DNA of 64,000 nt, from the NCBI GenBank assembly GCA_029777335.1, contig JAKOSN010000007.1, positions 1-64,000 of the forward strand. The letters run 5' to 3'. Shown here in pieces: positions 9,397-18,440 of this stretch. The stretch's first letter is position 1. Every line of letters starts with the position of its first letter. The DNA is from Planctomycetota bacterium. GTDB lineage: Bacteria; Planctomycetota; Planctomycetia; Gemmatales; Gemmataceae. A model generated the notes under the pieces. The model saw nothing but the letters and a program-made list of their open reading frames with translations. It ran no database searches and was not told the origin of the DNA. Position numbers and translations under genes: made by a program.

Positions 9397-10296
9397 TTAC
9401 TTCTTCAAGGTGAAGTTCTTTTCAACCGTTTTGCCGTCTTCCACGGTGATGGCTTCGCCATTGGCGCTGCCAAAGACCCAGCGCTTCTCTTCGTGCCAGG
9501 CGACAAACTTCAGCTTGCCACCCGGAGGAACCGGCACATCCTTGATCTCGAAGGAGCCGTCCTTCCCACTGATCGCTGCGTAGGGATGCTCCAGCGCCCA
9601 CGCGTAGGCCGACATCCACGGGTGAATGGTGCAGTTGATGGTGTAGGGGGTGTCGTAAGAAGCAGTGATCCCCGTGACCGTCTTCGACGTCTTCGGCTCG
9701 ATCGTCTGGTTGAAGGCAAAGCCGAGCGGACCGCTGATCTTGGTGTTGTGAGGCTTCTCGAACTCGTTGCCCACAATAAACGTCTGGCCGGTCTTGATCT
9801 TCTTCTTGCCATCTTTCGGATCGCGATACTCGGGGAAAAACAACAACCCGTGTGGATGGAAAGCGCACACCGGCTGATCGAGTTTCACCTCGCCCTTGTA
9901 CTTGTCCGCGATCGCCGAGCAATCGAAGTATTCATTCTTCTCGACGGGGCGAACCCAGACATAGACGTCCATGATGCCCTTGCTGGCCGGGTCGACCTGC
10001 CATCTCTGGTCCTTGGGGGGTTCCTTGGCACAGAGAGCCGCGTCGGTCTTCCCCGTGATATCGATCGGCGTGGCTTCGGGCGGAGTGCCGTCGTAGGTCA
10101 CCTTACCCTTGATGGTCGCCTTGCCCTTGGCGACGATCGCCTTCATTTCCGAACCGGCCGTGCCGGTGTCCGAACCCGTTCCGCCTTCCGACTTGGTCGG
10201 ACCGCTCCCGGTGCCACCGCCACTGCAACCAATCAGAGCCGCTCCAAGAATGGCCACCGGAATGGCCATGATCCACGCCCGCCAGAATTTTCGCAT
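9397..10296 (-). CDS. Cupredoxin-like lipoprotein A (putative type-1 copper protein)
   Basis: 299 residues with a perfect AGGAGG site 9 nt before the ATG. The N-terminus is a lipoprotein signal (AAILGAALIGC-like: VAILGAALIGCSGG, lipobox LIGC). After a Gly/Thr/Ser-rich linker, residues ~60-240 resemble a cupredoxin barrel: a His in FEKPHNTK, then CTIHPWM (Cys-x2-His-x2-Met), which together give the His/Cys/His/Met set of a blue-copper site. The C-terminus (HPYAAISGKDGSFEIKDVPV) looks like a carboxypeptidase-regulatory Ig-type fold. The likely role is a membrane-anchored periplasmic electron carrier or copper protein. It is the most divergent of three tandem paralogues following the octahaem cytochrome gene. 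The copper-site claim rests on motif spacing only. Confidence 0.7.
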   Translation of the reverse strand: MRKFWRAWIMAIPVAILGAALIGCSGGGTGSGPTKSEGGTGSDTGTAGSEMKAIVAKGKATIKGKVTYDGTPPEATPIDITGKTDAALCAKEPPKDQRWQVDPASKGIMDVYVWVRPVEKNEYFDCSAIADKYKGEVKLDQPVCAFHPHGLLFFPEYRDPKDGKKKIKTGQTFIVGNEFEKPHNTKISGPLGFAFNQTIEPKTSKTVTGITASYDTPYTINCTIHPWMSAYAWALEHPYAAISGKDGSFEIKDVPVPPGGKLKFVAWHEEKRWVFGSANGEAITVEDGKTVEKNFTLKK

Positions 10297-10432
10297 GTGA
10301 GAGTACCTCCTGTAAGTGAGATGCAGTTCCAGGTGATTATATTCCCCAGTTCATGGCCAAGAAGAAAAAGCCTCACTCCGCGCTCCCAGCTGCTGGTTTT
10401 CCCTGACAGCACCGAGCCGAGTGTTGCTCCCG

Positions 10433-11380
10433 TCACGGGGTGAGGGCGATCTTGCCCAGATCATTGGTGCCGGGTTTGATCTGGAGTTCCTTGCCATTCT
10501 TGTCGCTCCCCACCCACCCCGCCTCGGGATGCCAGACGAGCAAACGAAACTTCCCAACCGGAGCGTTTTCGATCTTGAAGTTTCCATCCGCATCGCTGAC
10601 CGCAAAGTACGGGTGATTGAACACCCGAATGTACCCGCGCATCCAGCCATGGATGTTGCAATTGATCGGCACCGGAGGCACCGCTGCCTTCCAGCCAGTG
10701 ATTTCCTTGCTGGTTCGCGGAGCGAGCAGAACGTTCAACGTGGGGTTGAGCGCTCCCCCAATCAGGTTGGTGTTGTGCGGAATCGGCGAGGAGTTCTTGA
10801 TCTCCAGGATCTGTCCTTCGCGAATCCCCAGAACGTGCGGCTCAAAGCGGCAGTAGGGCTGATCGAGAACCACCTTGGCGGGTGAAACACGCTCGAACCT
10901 GGGATGAGTCGGCATCTTCCCCTTGACGTCAGCCTTCCCTTCGTTGTCGACAGCGATCCAGACCATCGCCCAGCGAACCCCCTTGTTCTTCGGGTTCACC
11001 ACATAATCTTCCCTGGGAATCTGTCCCTGGCCAAGACAGTGTGCCTGGTCCTTGTCGACGTTGATAAAGGTGACGGGGGGAAGCTCTTTTCCACCCCAGA
11101 CAATCTGCCCGCTGAGGGTGCCCCAGTCGCCCTGGGCGGCCGGCGGGGTGGTCGTGGTGTCCGTTCTCCCCGTCTTGCCCGTGGGACCCGTTGGTCCGGT
11201 CTTCCCGGTGGGGGCCATGGGTGTCGTGGCGCCGGTGCTGCTGGTGGCGCCCCTGCTCTTGCTCGTATCGCCAGCGGCAGAACTCCCGCCAGAGTTGGAT
11301 CCACTGCTGCACCCAAGCAGGGCCGTGCTGACCAGGACTGCGGACATCGTCGAGAACCACACCCGGTAGAGTTGTCGCAT
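10433..11380 (-). CDS. Cupredoxin-like lipoprotein B
   Basis: 315 residues. The ATG at 11380 follows GGAGG. The lipoprotein signal ends STALLGC-SSGS, then comes a long low-complexity linker (SSTGATTPMAPTGKTGPTGP), a tether lifting the domain from the membrane. The core carries SSPIPHNTN and CNIHGWM (Cys-x2-His-x2-Met) as a putative type-1 copper site, then the Ig-like end HPYFAVSDADGNFKIENAP. It is closely related to the downstream-numbered paralogue at 11516-12292: long stretches match residue for residue, and one 63-nt DNA block is identical. The paralogue is not a lipoprotein, so the two differ mainly in tethering. It probably shares the respiratory complex as partner (inference from the operon). 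Confidence 0.72.
   Translation of the reverse strand: MRQLYRVWFSTMSAVLVSTALLGCSSGSNSGGSSAAGDTSKSRGATSSTGATTPMAPTGKTGPTGPTGKTGRTDTTTTPPAAQGDWGTLSGQIVWGGKELPPVTFINVDKDQAHCLGQGQIPREDYVVNPKNKGVRWAMVWIAVDNEGKADVKGKMPTHPRFERVSPAKVVLDQPYCRFEPHVLGIREGQILEIKNSSPIPHNTNLIGGALNPTLNVLLAPRTSKEITGWKAAVPPVPINCNIHGWMRGYIRVFNHPYFAVSDADGNFKIENAPVGKFRLLVWHPEAGWVGSDKNGKELQIKPGTNDLGKIALTP
10941..11003. repeat. 63-nt direct repeat, copy 1 (within cupredoxin B)
   Basis: Identical base for base to 12024-12086 in the neighbouring paralogue, in the same orientation. It encodes the stretch around NPKNKGVRWAMVWIAVDNEG. The surrounding DNA differs between the two genes, so this block marks a recent duplication or gene conversion. 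Confidence 0.9.
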
Positions 11381-11450
11381 GGAGAGTTCCTCCGAGAAGT
11401 GAGAGGCGGTTCCAGTGGCGTGGAGCGCCTGCGGGTGCTCCAGGAAGACA

Positions 11451-11482
11451 AAGGCGCCAGCGAGTGGTCACGCTGGCGCCTT
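11451..11482 (-). terminator. Perfect 12-bp hairpin between cupredoxin genes
   Basis: AAGGCGCCAGCG / CGCTGGCGCCTT with an 8-nt loop, 34 nt after the stop of the 11516-12292 gene. There is no good U-tract. It may attenuate transcription into the two lipoprotein genes or stabilise the upstream mRNA. Confidence 0.55.
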
Positions 11483-11515
11483 GAAAGAACAACCCAACTC
11501 ACCCGAAAAGTGACC

Positions 11516-12292
11516 TCACGGTTTGAGGTCAATCTTCCCCAGGTCATTGTCGCCAGCCTTGATCTCCACTTCCTTGCCATTCTTATCGCCGACCACCCAG
11601 CCTGCTTCCGGATGCCAGATGATCAGCCGGAACTTCCCTGCCGGCGCGTTCTCGATTTTGAAGTTGCCATCCTCGTCGGTGACTGCAAAGTAGGGATGGT
11701 TGAACACGCGAACGTAGGCGTGCATCCAGCCATGGATATTGCAGCTAATCGGCACCGGAGTCGGGGCAGCCTTCCAGCCATCCACTTCCTTGGAAGCCTT
11801 GGGGGGCAACAGGAAGTTCATGGTGGGGTTGAGCGCGCCACCAATGATGTTCATGTTGTGCGGAATCGGCGAGCTGTTCTTCGCTTCGAGAATCTGGCCC
11901 TCGCGCATGCCCAGCACATGTGGCTCGAACTTGCAGCAAGGCTGATCAATCACCACCTTGGCGGGGCTGACCTCCTTCAACTTGGGATGAATGGGCATCT
12001 TCCCCTTGAAGTCGGCCTTCCCCTCGTTGTCGACAGCGATCCAGACCATCGCCCAGCGAACCCCCTTGTTCTTCGGGTTCACCACAAAGTCTTCCTTGGG
12101 GATCTTCCCCTTGGACAGACAGTGCGCCTGGTCCTTGTCCACGTTGACGAACGTTTCCTTGGGGAGTTCTTTCCCTCCCCACACAATCTGACCCTTCAGC
12201 GTTCCCCAGGCGTCCTCGGCACGGACCTGGGGAGAAACAAGCAGCGCGCCGACAAGGGTGCTCAGGGCAGCAAGACAAAGTTTGCGCATCAT
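11516..12292 (-). CDS. Soluble periplasmic cupredoxin-like protein C
   Basis: 258 residues. The start is the first of two ATGs, after GAGG that lies in the last codons of the octahaem cytochrome gene; only three bases separate the two genes, so they are translationally close and surely co-transcribed. The signal peptide (LCLAALSTLVGALLVSPQVRA) has no lipobox Cys, so the mature protein should be soluble. The core has SSPIPHNMN and CNIHGWM, the same putative His/Cys/His/Met copper set as its two neighbours, and an Ig-like end HPYFAVTDEDGNFKIENAP. It is the best candidate for the mobile electron acceptor of the cytochrome complex, in the role plastocyanin or cytochrome c plays elsewhere (inference from position and motif). 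Confidence 0.75.
   Translation of the reverse strand: MMRKLCLAALSTLVGALLVSPQVRAEDAWGTLKGQIVWGGKELPKETFVNVDKDQAHCLSKGKIPKEDFVVNPKNKGVRWAMVWIAVDNEGKADFKGKMPIHPKLKEVSPAKVVIDQPCCKFEPHVLGMREGQILEAKNSSPIPHNMNIIGGALNPTMNFLLPPKASKEVDGWKAAPTPVPISCNIHGWMHAYVRVFNHPYFAVTDEDGNFKIENAPAGKFRLIIWHPEAGWVVGDKNGKEVEIKAGDNDLGKIDLKP
12024..12086. repeat. 63-nt direct repeat, copy 2 (within cupredoxin C)
   Basis: Exact match to 10941-11003; see that entry. Confidence 0.9.
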
Positions 12293-12295
12293 AGG

Positions 12296-15200
12296 TTACC
12301 TCGAGCCGGAGAGATAGCGGTTGGCAGGAAGCTCGGACACCCGGGGCAGATCCATCAAGGCATCCCGGACAGCGGTGGCACGCTGGAACGGGTAACCGTA
12401 GAAGATGGCCTGGTCGCGATTCTGTTGCCGCTGCTCCTTGGGAACATTCGGGAAGTTTTGCGGCATGGTGGGAGCGTAACTGTACATCCGGTTGGGAGCC
12501 GCGATCCATTGCAGCGTCCACTCCGGGCGCAGTCGTTCCGCGGTGAGTGCCAGGTTGGGCCCCTGTTCTTTCTGCGCCCGGACATTGCCGACGCTGTGAC
12601 AGCTCAGACAGGGACTCCCAGGTCCAGCGAGTTGCCGATACGCATCGGAGGCGTAGGCATCGTTGGCCGCCCAGTTCTTTTCCAGTGCCGAGACGTCTTT
12701 CTTGGCCAGCTGATCCCTGGCAGTCTGCAATTCCTGCTTCAGAGTCGCGAGGGCTTTTTCGGCGGTCGCCTTCTCCTCGGGTTTGACGACTTTCAGGGCA
12801 TCCTCGGCCGCCTTCACCTCGCGTTCCTTCGCCGTCACCTGGTCCTTTAGATAAAGGTCCCAGATTGGCTTGAGATTGTCCAGTCTCTGTTGCTCCTTTT
12901 TGGCTGCTTTCAACTCCCTGACATACTCGCCCGACTTGTCACTCCAGAAGCGAGGATCGCGCTGGGGAATCCGCACATAGGATTCCGTGAGCCCAATCCC
13001 CGGGTTGTTGACCTTGTCCACCGAGGCGAAGTAATTGACCATGGCCCGCGCTTCTTCCTCGCTCATGTTGAACTTCGGCATGCGCAGAATGGTCACCGGG
13101 CGAACCTTCTGGGGATTCAGCAGGAACTGGTACACCCACTGCGGCTGCACCCGTTCCCCTTCGCGAATCAGCGGCGGCGGCAGCACGGTCCGCGCATCGC
13201 TATCCTTCTCGGGCAGCCGATAGGATTGCGGATCGAGCTTGTCCAGGTACGGCAGCATCAGCTTGCTGAACGTCCCGCCGTAGGGTTGCGTTGCCTGGGT
13301 GAGCACCTCCATCGGCACCCGCAGTTCCTGCCCCGCTGCCACGTTGAAGGTTTCCCCCGCACGCGGCTCCCCCCTGGGGATGGTGTAGGTGAACGCATCG
13401 GTCAGACGCACCACCTGAAGGAGTTTGGTATCGTCTTCCGGATCTGGTTCCGTGCCGCGCGGAACCCCCTTGACGGCCTGCCGATCCGGGAACGGCGAGG
13501 GTTGTCCAATCCAGGCGTTGGAGTCCGGGAAGATGTGATCGCTCCCCTTGAACGCTGCCTGGGTCTGATCGTGAGCGATCTTCAACCACTGCAGCACCTG
13601 CTCGCGTGACCGGGGAGTGTTGCCAAAGTTGAATTCGTACAACCCCGGTCGGATCTGGTGACAGCCGCCGCAGTTGAACTTCTCCAGCACATGGCGCCCC
13701 TTGATCTCATTCATCTTGTCCAGGTTGGGGTGGTACACATACTTGGACGGAACCGGTTCCGCAACCAGCCCCAGGATGAACGTCATGACTGCTTCGCGCG
13801 CCCGCGCTTCCTCGTACTCGCGGCGTCGCTCAAATTCCTCGTCGGACTCGTCGGCTTTCTTCTTGGAGCGAGCAAAGCGGAACTGCGGCATGCGCAACCG
13901 GTCTTCCCACGAGCGCAGACGGCGATAGTCGTAACTGCGCGGGTTGGCCAGTTTCAGATGCAAGAAGCCCTCACGCTGGTGATGCTCGATCGCTTCGGCG
14001 AAGTATTTCTCGTAGGGCGGCTTGTCCCCGGCTGCCTTCCACTCCTTCGCGGGCGTTCCCTTTTGCTTCTCGCTCTCACGGAGATCCACCACATTGAAGT
14101 GGGTTTTCACGAAGTTGGCTCCATCCTCGAAGGCCAACCGTGCGGGATCCTTCTTGCCCCAGTCGTTCAGCGCCGTGCCAATCGGCTTGGCGGTCTCGAA
14201 GCCGGGAATGTCATGGCAGCCGTAGCAGCCCAGACGGCCAATCGCCTTCTTTCCGATGTAACGCTTCAGCTTCAGCGCCTTGTCCTCGGGCCCTTCGAGC
14301 ATCCACTCGTCGGCATCGGGAGCGAGCCCTTGCTTGTGTACATCCTTCATCCCGGTCTTGACGACGTCCGCCGCATCAGTTTTGCCGATCGAGGTGCCAG
14401 CGACGTAGATGGTCGCCAGCTTCTCCAGGGTATCCATCGTCGGCTCGGGAACAGCGTCTGCCTTCCAGGTGTCGGCCTCCTCGGTGCGGCTGAGCAGCCA
14501 GTCGGCGATTGCGGCCGCATCAGGAACGGTCAGATGGGTGATCGGCATGCGGGTGCGCGGTGAGTGAACATTGGGGTTCACCAGCCATTGCACCAACCAG
14601 GCACGCCCGCCGTCGTCCTTCTTGATCTTGGCTGCCACGCGGGAGAGATCCGGTCCAAACTGAGCGACTCCCTCGACCACAGGGACATCGCCCGGCTTGG
14701 TCGTGGCATCGTGCGAGTGACACGCCAGGCAGCCCCGCTCCGAGAAGAGCTTGCGCCCCGTGCTCAGGTGCTTGGGATCGTTGGAACGCGGAGGGATGCC
14801 GGCGGTGTAGTCCTGTCCGGCGGCATCGATCAGCAATTTGGCCTCCACAGGTTGCGGCTTGATGCTGGTCAGAACCTTCATGGTCTCGGCGACCCCCGCC
14901 CTGGCGTTGTTCAACACCTCGGCATCGGGGTTTTCGTTCTCTGGATTTTGCTGCTCGGCCAGGCGATCCTGGAAGAGCTGCAACTTGGCGACCTCGTCGT
15001 TGACGCGCGTCACCTGCAACGGCTGCGCCAGCAGGAGCAGATCGATGTAACGCCGCGTCCAGGTGTCCAGTTCCTTCTTCTTCTTGGCGACCTCCCGTTT
15101 CTCCTCCGGAGTCAACTCGCGGGAGAGCCATTCCTGGCGATCCTTCACCTGCTTCTCGACCACCTCACGCGTGAAGTCCTTCCCTTGCAGATAGCGTTGG

Positions 15201-16939
15201 CTTTCATCCATCAAGTAGAAGGTGGCAGCCACGATCTCGGCGTCGGGATACGCTTTTTGATCCTCGGGGAGAGTGCTGGGAGAGTTCGTACTCAGCCCGA
15301 AGAAATGCGGCATCTTGGTGTCAGGCCGGAACCCACGCGGATCCTTGATCCACTTGGATACCCAGTCACTGGTGGTCTTTTCTGTGAGGCGACGCAGCCC
15401 AGGCCCCACCTTGCGGAAGGTTCCCGGGGGATTCTGCGTATCATTGCGCATCTTGGCCTGTTCCGCAGCGGGGAGCCACTCCAGCGGAGGATTCGGCTCG
15501 GCGCGCATATCAGGACCAATTTCCCGCCCACTCTTGGTGCCGGCGATCTCGTGGCAACCGAAGCAGCCATTATCACGGACCAGTTCGTATCCCTGAATCA
15601 GCTTGGGCGACTCTTCCTTGTTGCCAAAGCGGATCAGATCGGTCACCTGGTGGTGGCACTTCACACACATCGACTCCGCGAAACGACGGGGCATCATGGG
15701 GGTGTCCCAGTCGTGGTTGGCGTGCCAGTGGTAGCTATCGGGGTTGGTCTTGGAGTGCCCCTTCTGCCAGCGTTCCATCTGGACCGCGTCGTTGGGAGTG
15801 TGCGAGGCGGTGTAGAAGTCCGTCCCACTCCCCTGACCGTTGTGGCACGAGGTGCAACCAAACTTCTCCATCGGATGGGGACTATTGGACTCGACAAAGA
15901 GGTCCATGCGCGGATGGGCGGCATACATCGTCAGTTGCCCAGGCGTCAGCGAAAGCGTGTGGACCTTGCTGGGCAGATCGTCGATATCGAAGGGAAGCTT
16001 TTCACCCCCGTTCACCATTTCGGTGAGGAGACGCCGCGCGTCGGACAGGCGTTGTTCAATATCCTGCAGATGCTTCTGTCCCTTGTCATTATCCGGGGGC
16101 AGAATCGCCAGCAGACTGGGCCGCGCGTAGTTGGCACGCTCGATCCCCAGGTGGCAGGTCGCACAACGATCGTACCGGGTGACTTCCTTGAACCCACCGT
16201 AATCGATGGGGAGTTCCGCCAGCGTGACCTGCTGAATCTTGGTAGGCGGAGAAAACCCATCGAGAATGGGGAGATCACGGATGGTATCGCCCAGTTTCCA
16301 GCGTTTCTCGGCCGTCACCTTGGCCAGACGGGTGAAGTTATCCGTGAGCGCCTTCAGGGCGTCCTGAGCATCATTGAGATCTTTTTGGGGCTTCTCCAGC
16401 TTGGCGGTCACCTCGGTCGCCAACTTGCGATCGAGATCGTCCAACCGCTGCTGCGCATCCTTGAGCTTGGCTTTGAGGTCATCGATGCGGGCACGATACT
16501 GATCGACCTGTGCCTGGACCGCCGGCTTTTGCACCTCGGGAACGTTGCCCAGTTTATCGACATAGAGGTCGTAGTAACTGCCGGCCGAGTCCAGATCCGC
16601 CTTCACCACCTGGAAATGCTCGGTGGCCTTGTCCTTCTCCACAAGAATCTCGTTGCGTTTGGCGGCCACCTCGCTCTCGGCCTTCTGGAAGGTCTCGCGG
16701 GCCTTCTTGACCGCCTCGATCTGTTTCTTCAAGTCGTCGCCCTTGGGCAACTTTTCGAGCATGGCGCGTTCGTTGACGAGCGTTTCCACGTCGCGGAACT
16801 CGCGTTGGACCGATTTCCAGGACCGATGGTAGTCGTCGTAGAGCATCCACAGGATGGAGGCGAACATCAGCACGCACGACACCGCGAAGATGACGTTCAG
16901 CGTCTTCTGATTGCGGTAAGTCTTATCAGTGGCTGCCAT
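12296..16939 (-). CDS. Membrane-anchored octahaem cytochrome c of a bc-type complex
   Basis: 1,547 residues. One N-terminal membrane helix (~14-35, VIFAVSCVLMFASILWML) is followed by a long coiled coil (~40-215). The rest is periplasmic, with eight CxxCH haem-c motifs at residues 259 (CATCH), 362 (CTSCH), 425 (CVKCH), 459 (CFGCH), 737 (CLACH), 905 (CYGCH), 1090 (CGGCH) and 1444 (CLSCH). A second coiled coil spans ~1335-1420. Spacing suggests several mono-haem cytochrome-c modules strung together rather than a compact multihaem fold. It follows the genes for Rieske protein, cytochrome b and subunit IV, where c1 or cytochrome f would be expected, and is followed after 3 nt by a cupredoxin gene. 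It should therefore accept electrons from the Rieske centre and pass them to periplasmic carriers. Confidence 0.88.
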   Translation of the reverse strand: MAATDKTYRNQKTLNVIFAVSCVLMFASILWMLYDDYHRSWKSVQREFRDVETLVNERAMLEKLPKGDDLKKQIEAVKKARETFQKAESEVAAKRNEILVEKDKATEHFQVVKADLDSAGSYYDLYVDKLGNVPEVQKPAVQAQVDQYRARIDDLKAKLKDAQQRLDDLDRKLATEVTAKLEKPQKDLNDAQDALKALTDNFTRLAKVTAEKRWKLGDTIRDLPILDGFSPPTKIQQVTLAELPIDYGGFKEVTRYDRCATCHLGIERANYARPSLLAILPPDNDKGQKHLQDIEQRLSDARRLLTEMVNGGEKLPFDIDDLPSKVHTLSLTPGQLTMYAAHPRMDLFVESNSPHPMEKFGCTSCHNGQGSGTDFYTASHTPNDAVQMERWQKGHSKTNPDSYHWHANHDWDTPMMPRRFAESMCVKCHHQVTDLIRFGNKEESPKLIQGYELVRDNGCFGCHEIAGTKSGREIGPDMRAEPNPPLEWLPAAEQAKMRNDTQNPPGTFRKVGPGLRRLTEKTTSDWVSKWIKDPRGFRPDTKMPHFFGLSTNSPSTLPEDQKAYPDAEIVAATFYLMDESQRYLQGKDFTREVVEKQVKDRQEWLSRELTPEEKREVAKKKKELDTWTRRYIDLLLLAQPLQVTRVNDEVAKLQLFQDRLAEQQNPENENPDAEVLNNARAGVAETMKVLTSIKPQPVEAKLLIDAAGQDYTAGIPPRSNDPKHLSTGRKLFSERGCLACHSHDATTKPGDVPVVEGVAQFGPDLSRVAAKIKKDDGGRAWLVQWLVNPNVHSPRTRMPITHLTVPDAAAIADWLLSRTEEADTWKADAVPEPTMDTLEKLATIYVAGTSIGKTDAADVVKTGMKDVHKQGLAPDADEWMLEGPEDKALKLKRYIGKKAIGRLGCYGCHDIPGFETAKPIGTALNDWGKKDPARLAFEDGANFVKTHFNVVDLRESEKQKGTPAKEWKAAGDKPPYEKYFAEAIEHHQREGFLHLKLANPRSYDYRRLRSWEDRLRMPQFRFARSKKKADESDEEFERRREYEEARAREAVMTFILGLVAEPVPSKYVYHPNLDKMNEIKGRHVLEKFNCGGCHQIRPGLYEFNFGNTPRSREQVLQWLKIAHDQTQAAFKGSDHIFPDSNAWIGQPSPFPDRQAVKGVPRGTEPDPEDDTKLLQVVRLTDAFTYTIPRGEPRAGETFNVAAGQELRVPMEVLTQATQPYGGTFSKLMLPYLDKLDPQSYRLPEKDSDARTVLPPPLIREGERVQPQWVYQFLLNPQKVRPVTILRMPKFNMSEEEARAMVNYFASVDKVNNPGIGLTESYVRIPQRDPRFWSDKSGEYVRELKAAKKEQQRLDNLKPIWDLYLKDQVTAKEREVKAAEDALKVVKPEEKATAEKALATLKQELQTARDQLAKKDVSALEKNWAANDAYASDAYRQLAGPGSPCLSCHSVGNVRAQKEQGPNLALTAERLRPEWTLQWIAAPNRMYSYAPTMPQNFPNVPKEQRQQNRDQAIFYGYPFQRATAVRDALMDLPRVSELPANRYLSGSR

Positions 16940-17068
16940 GGTACTCGTATATCCCTGAGGACAGAGTTCGGTCCAGCGAACGAGTGGGCGTTATCCGGGG
17001 AGCGGAGCGAGCGGTCCCCTGCCCTCCGGCAAGGCGCCCGCACCGCTCAGTGAGCGAGTTTAACACTA

Positions 17069-18352
17069 TCAAATGTTGAAGAAAAACTCGGGCAGATACA
17101 CAATGTACTTCAGGTTGATCGTCCAGCGCAACAACATCTTGATGGGCAGACACGCCATGAATTGCAGGAGTGTTACCAGCACAAAGAAGCGGATAAAGCC
17201 CATCCGGATGAACATCGAGCGCATGATGGTTTTGGCCAGCAAGGGCGGCAAGACCAGCAAATAGATCAGCACCAGGATGATGCCCGGGAGTTCGCGAATG
17301 AACCAGTGCATCCCCTTGACCGACTTGCCAAACCAGTGCAGCCAGAAGATGTCCGAAACGTTGATGTTGTTGAGCGGATCCACCTTGTGTGGATCCCAGT
17401 AACTGAACGGTCCAAAGAAGTTCCAGTTGGGACCACGCAACACTGTCCCCAGCACGATCAGCGTCACCCACAGAATGATGAAGCCAACCAGGTAGGTGAT
17501 GATCGCAAAGGGTCTTTGGGAGAAGGTGTAATAGCCGTTGCCCTGCTTGTTATAGTCGATGTAGGGGATGGCGATCAGACCGACGATGATCATGGTGGGC
17601 AGCACCACGCCGGCCATCCACGGATCGTAGTAGACCAGCATCTCCTGCAAACCGAGGAAGTACCACGGCGCCTTGGAGGGGTTGGGCGCCTTGGCACTCG
17701 TGGCGGGGTTTTCCAGCGGCGCCTTCAGGAGTAAGCCCCACGCCACCAGGATGATGGTGCAGATAATCATCGCCAGCAACTCGGTGTAGACCAGGTCTGG
17801 CCACACCAGCACCTTCTCGTCTTCCAACTTTTCCAGCGGAGCCTCGCCCCGGGCCATGCGCTGATCGTTGAGCACCGAGCGCCGCAGGGCCAGCCAGGTG
17901 AAGAAACCCACCGAGTAGATGAGCAGAGGAATGGGCACGTTGTCCGGCTTGCGCACAATGTCGAAGAAGTTCTTATCGGTGACGGAGAAGCCGAAGGCCA
18001 GGATGGAGAGATTGAGCATCCCCCAGGCAACGTGCGGATTGGTGAAGAACTTCCGCCAGTAGAGGACGATGCAAAACGCCACCACGGAGCCGAGACTGTA
18101 GATCACCGGCCCCATCAGGTAGTCGATGCCATTCTTGATGTTGACCGGAAGCGCCCAGCCCAGATGCGCAAAGTAGCCAGCGGCCAGCGCCCCGTACGCC
18201 AGGCTCACCACAGTCCAGAAGCCGGCTGCCGCAAGGTTCTTCTCGACCTTGAAGTAGTAAAACGCAAAGCCGAGGTTGAGGAGCACGCAGAGCAGATAGA
18301 AATAGGCGAGCCCGGTTTGCAGGCTTTCCCATTCCGTAATGCTAGTCCACAT
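17069..18352 (-). CDS. Subunit-IV-like cytochrome b C-terminal half with extra N-terminal membrane domain
   Basis: 427 residues. The middle part (~183-300: VWPDLVYTELLAMIICTI, KAPWYFLGLQEML, PWMAGVVLPTMIIVGLIAI) matches subunit IV of b6f, the C-terminal part of cytochrome b. The Qo-site PEWY motif reads APWY (residues 228-231), so the usual Glu is absent. Residues 1-165 form about four or five extra membrane helices not found in plant or cyanobacterial subunit IV (LAYFYLLCVLLNLGFAFYYF, PVIYSLGSVVAFCIVLYW and others). The C-terminus adds two or three more helices ending in a Lys/Arg-containing tail. The gene lies 88 nt after the cytochrome b gene and 129 nt before the octahaem gene. It completes the quinol-oxidising membrane core; the role of the extra helices is unknown. 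Confidence 0.85.
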   Translation of the reverse strand: MWTSITEWESLQTGLAYFYLLCVLLNLGFAFYYFKVEKNLAAAGFWTVVSLAYGALAAGYFAHLGWALPVNIKNGIDYLMGPVIYSLGSVVAFCIVLYWRKFFTNPHVAWGMLNLSILAFGFSVTDKNFFDIVRKPDNVPIPLLIYSVGFFTWLALRRSVLNDQRMARGEAPLEKLEDEKVLVWPDLVYTELLAMIICTIILVAWGLLLKAPLENPATSAKAPNPSKAPWYFLGLQEMLVYYDPWMAGVVLPTMIIVGLIAIPYIDYNKQGNGYYTFSQRPFAIITYLVGFIILWVTLIVLGTVLRGPNWNFFGPFSYWDPHKVDPLNNINVSDIFWLHWFGKSVKGMHWFIRELPGIILVLIYLLVLPPLLAKTIMRSMFIRMGFIRFFVLVTLLQFMACLPIKMLLRWTINLKYIVYLPEFFFNI

Positions 18353-18440
18353 GATTCACGATCCCTGTCTGCCTAGGCGAGCGGAAGACGGGAGCTGCCC
18401 ACGAGCCTCCCGTCGCACCCACGCGCTGGTGTGTTTGATC

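Noticed and set aside
10904-12850. 648-codon plus-strand open frame across three genes
   Set aside because: It is opposite two cupredoxin genes and the end of the cytochrome gene; its repeats are only the mirror of the duplicated genes.
14564-17053. 829-codon plus-strand open frame
   Set aside because: It lies antisense to the octahaem cytochrome. Long mirror frames are expected in GC-rich coding DNA. It has no ribosome site or domain.
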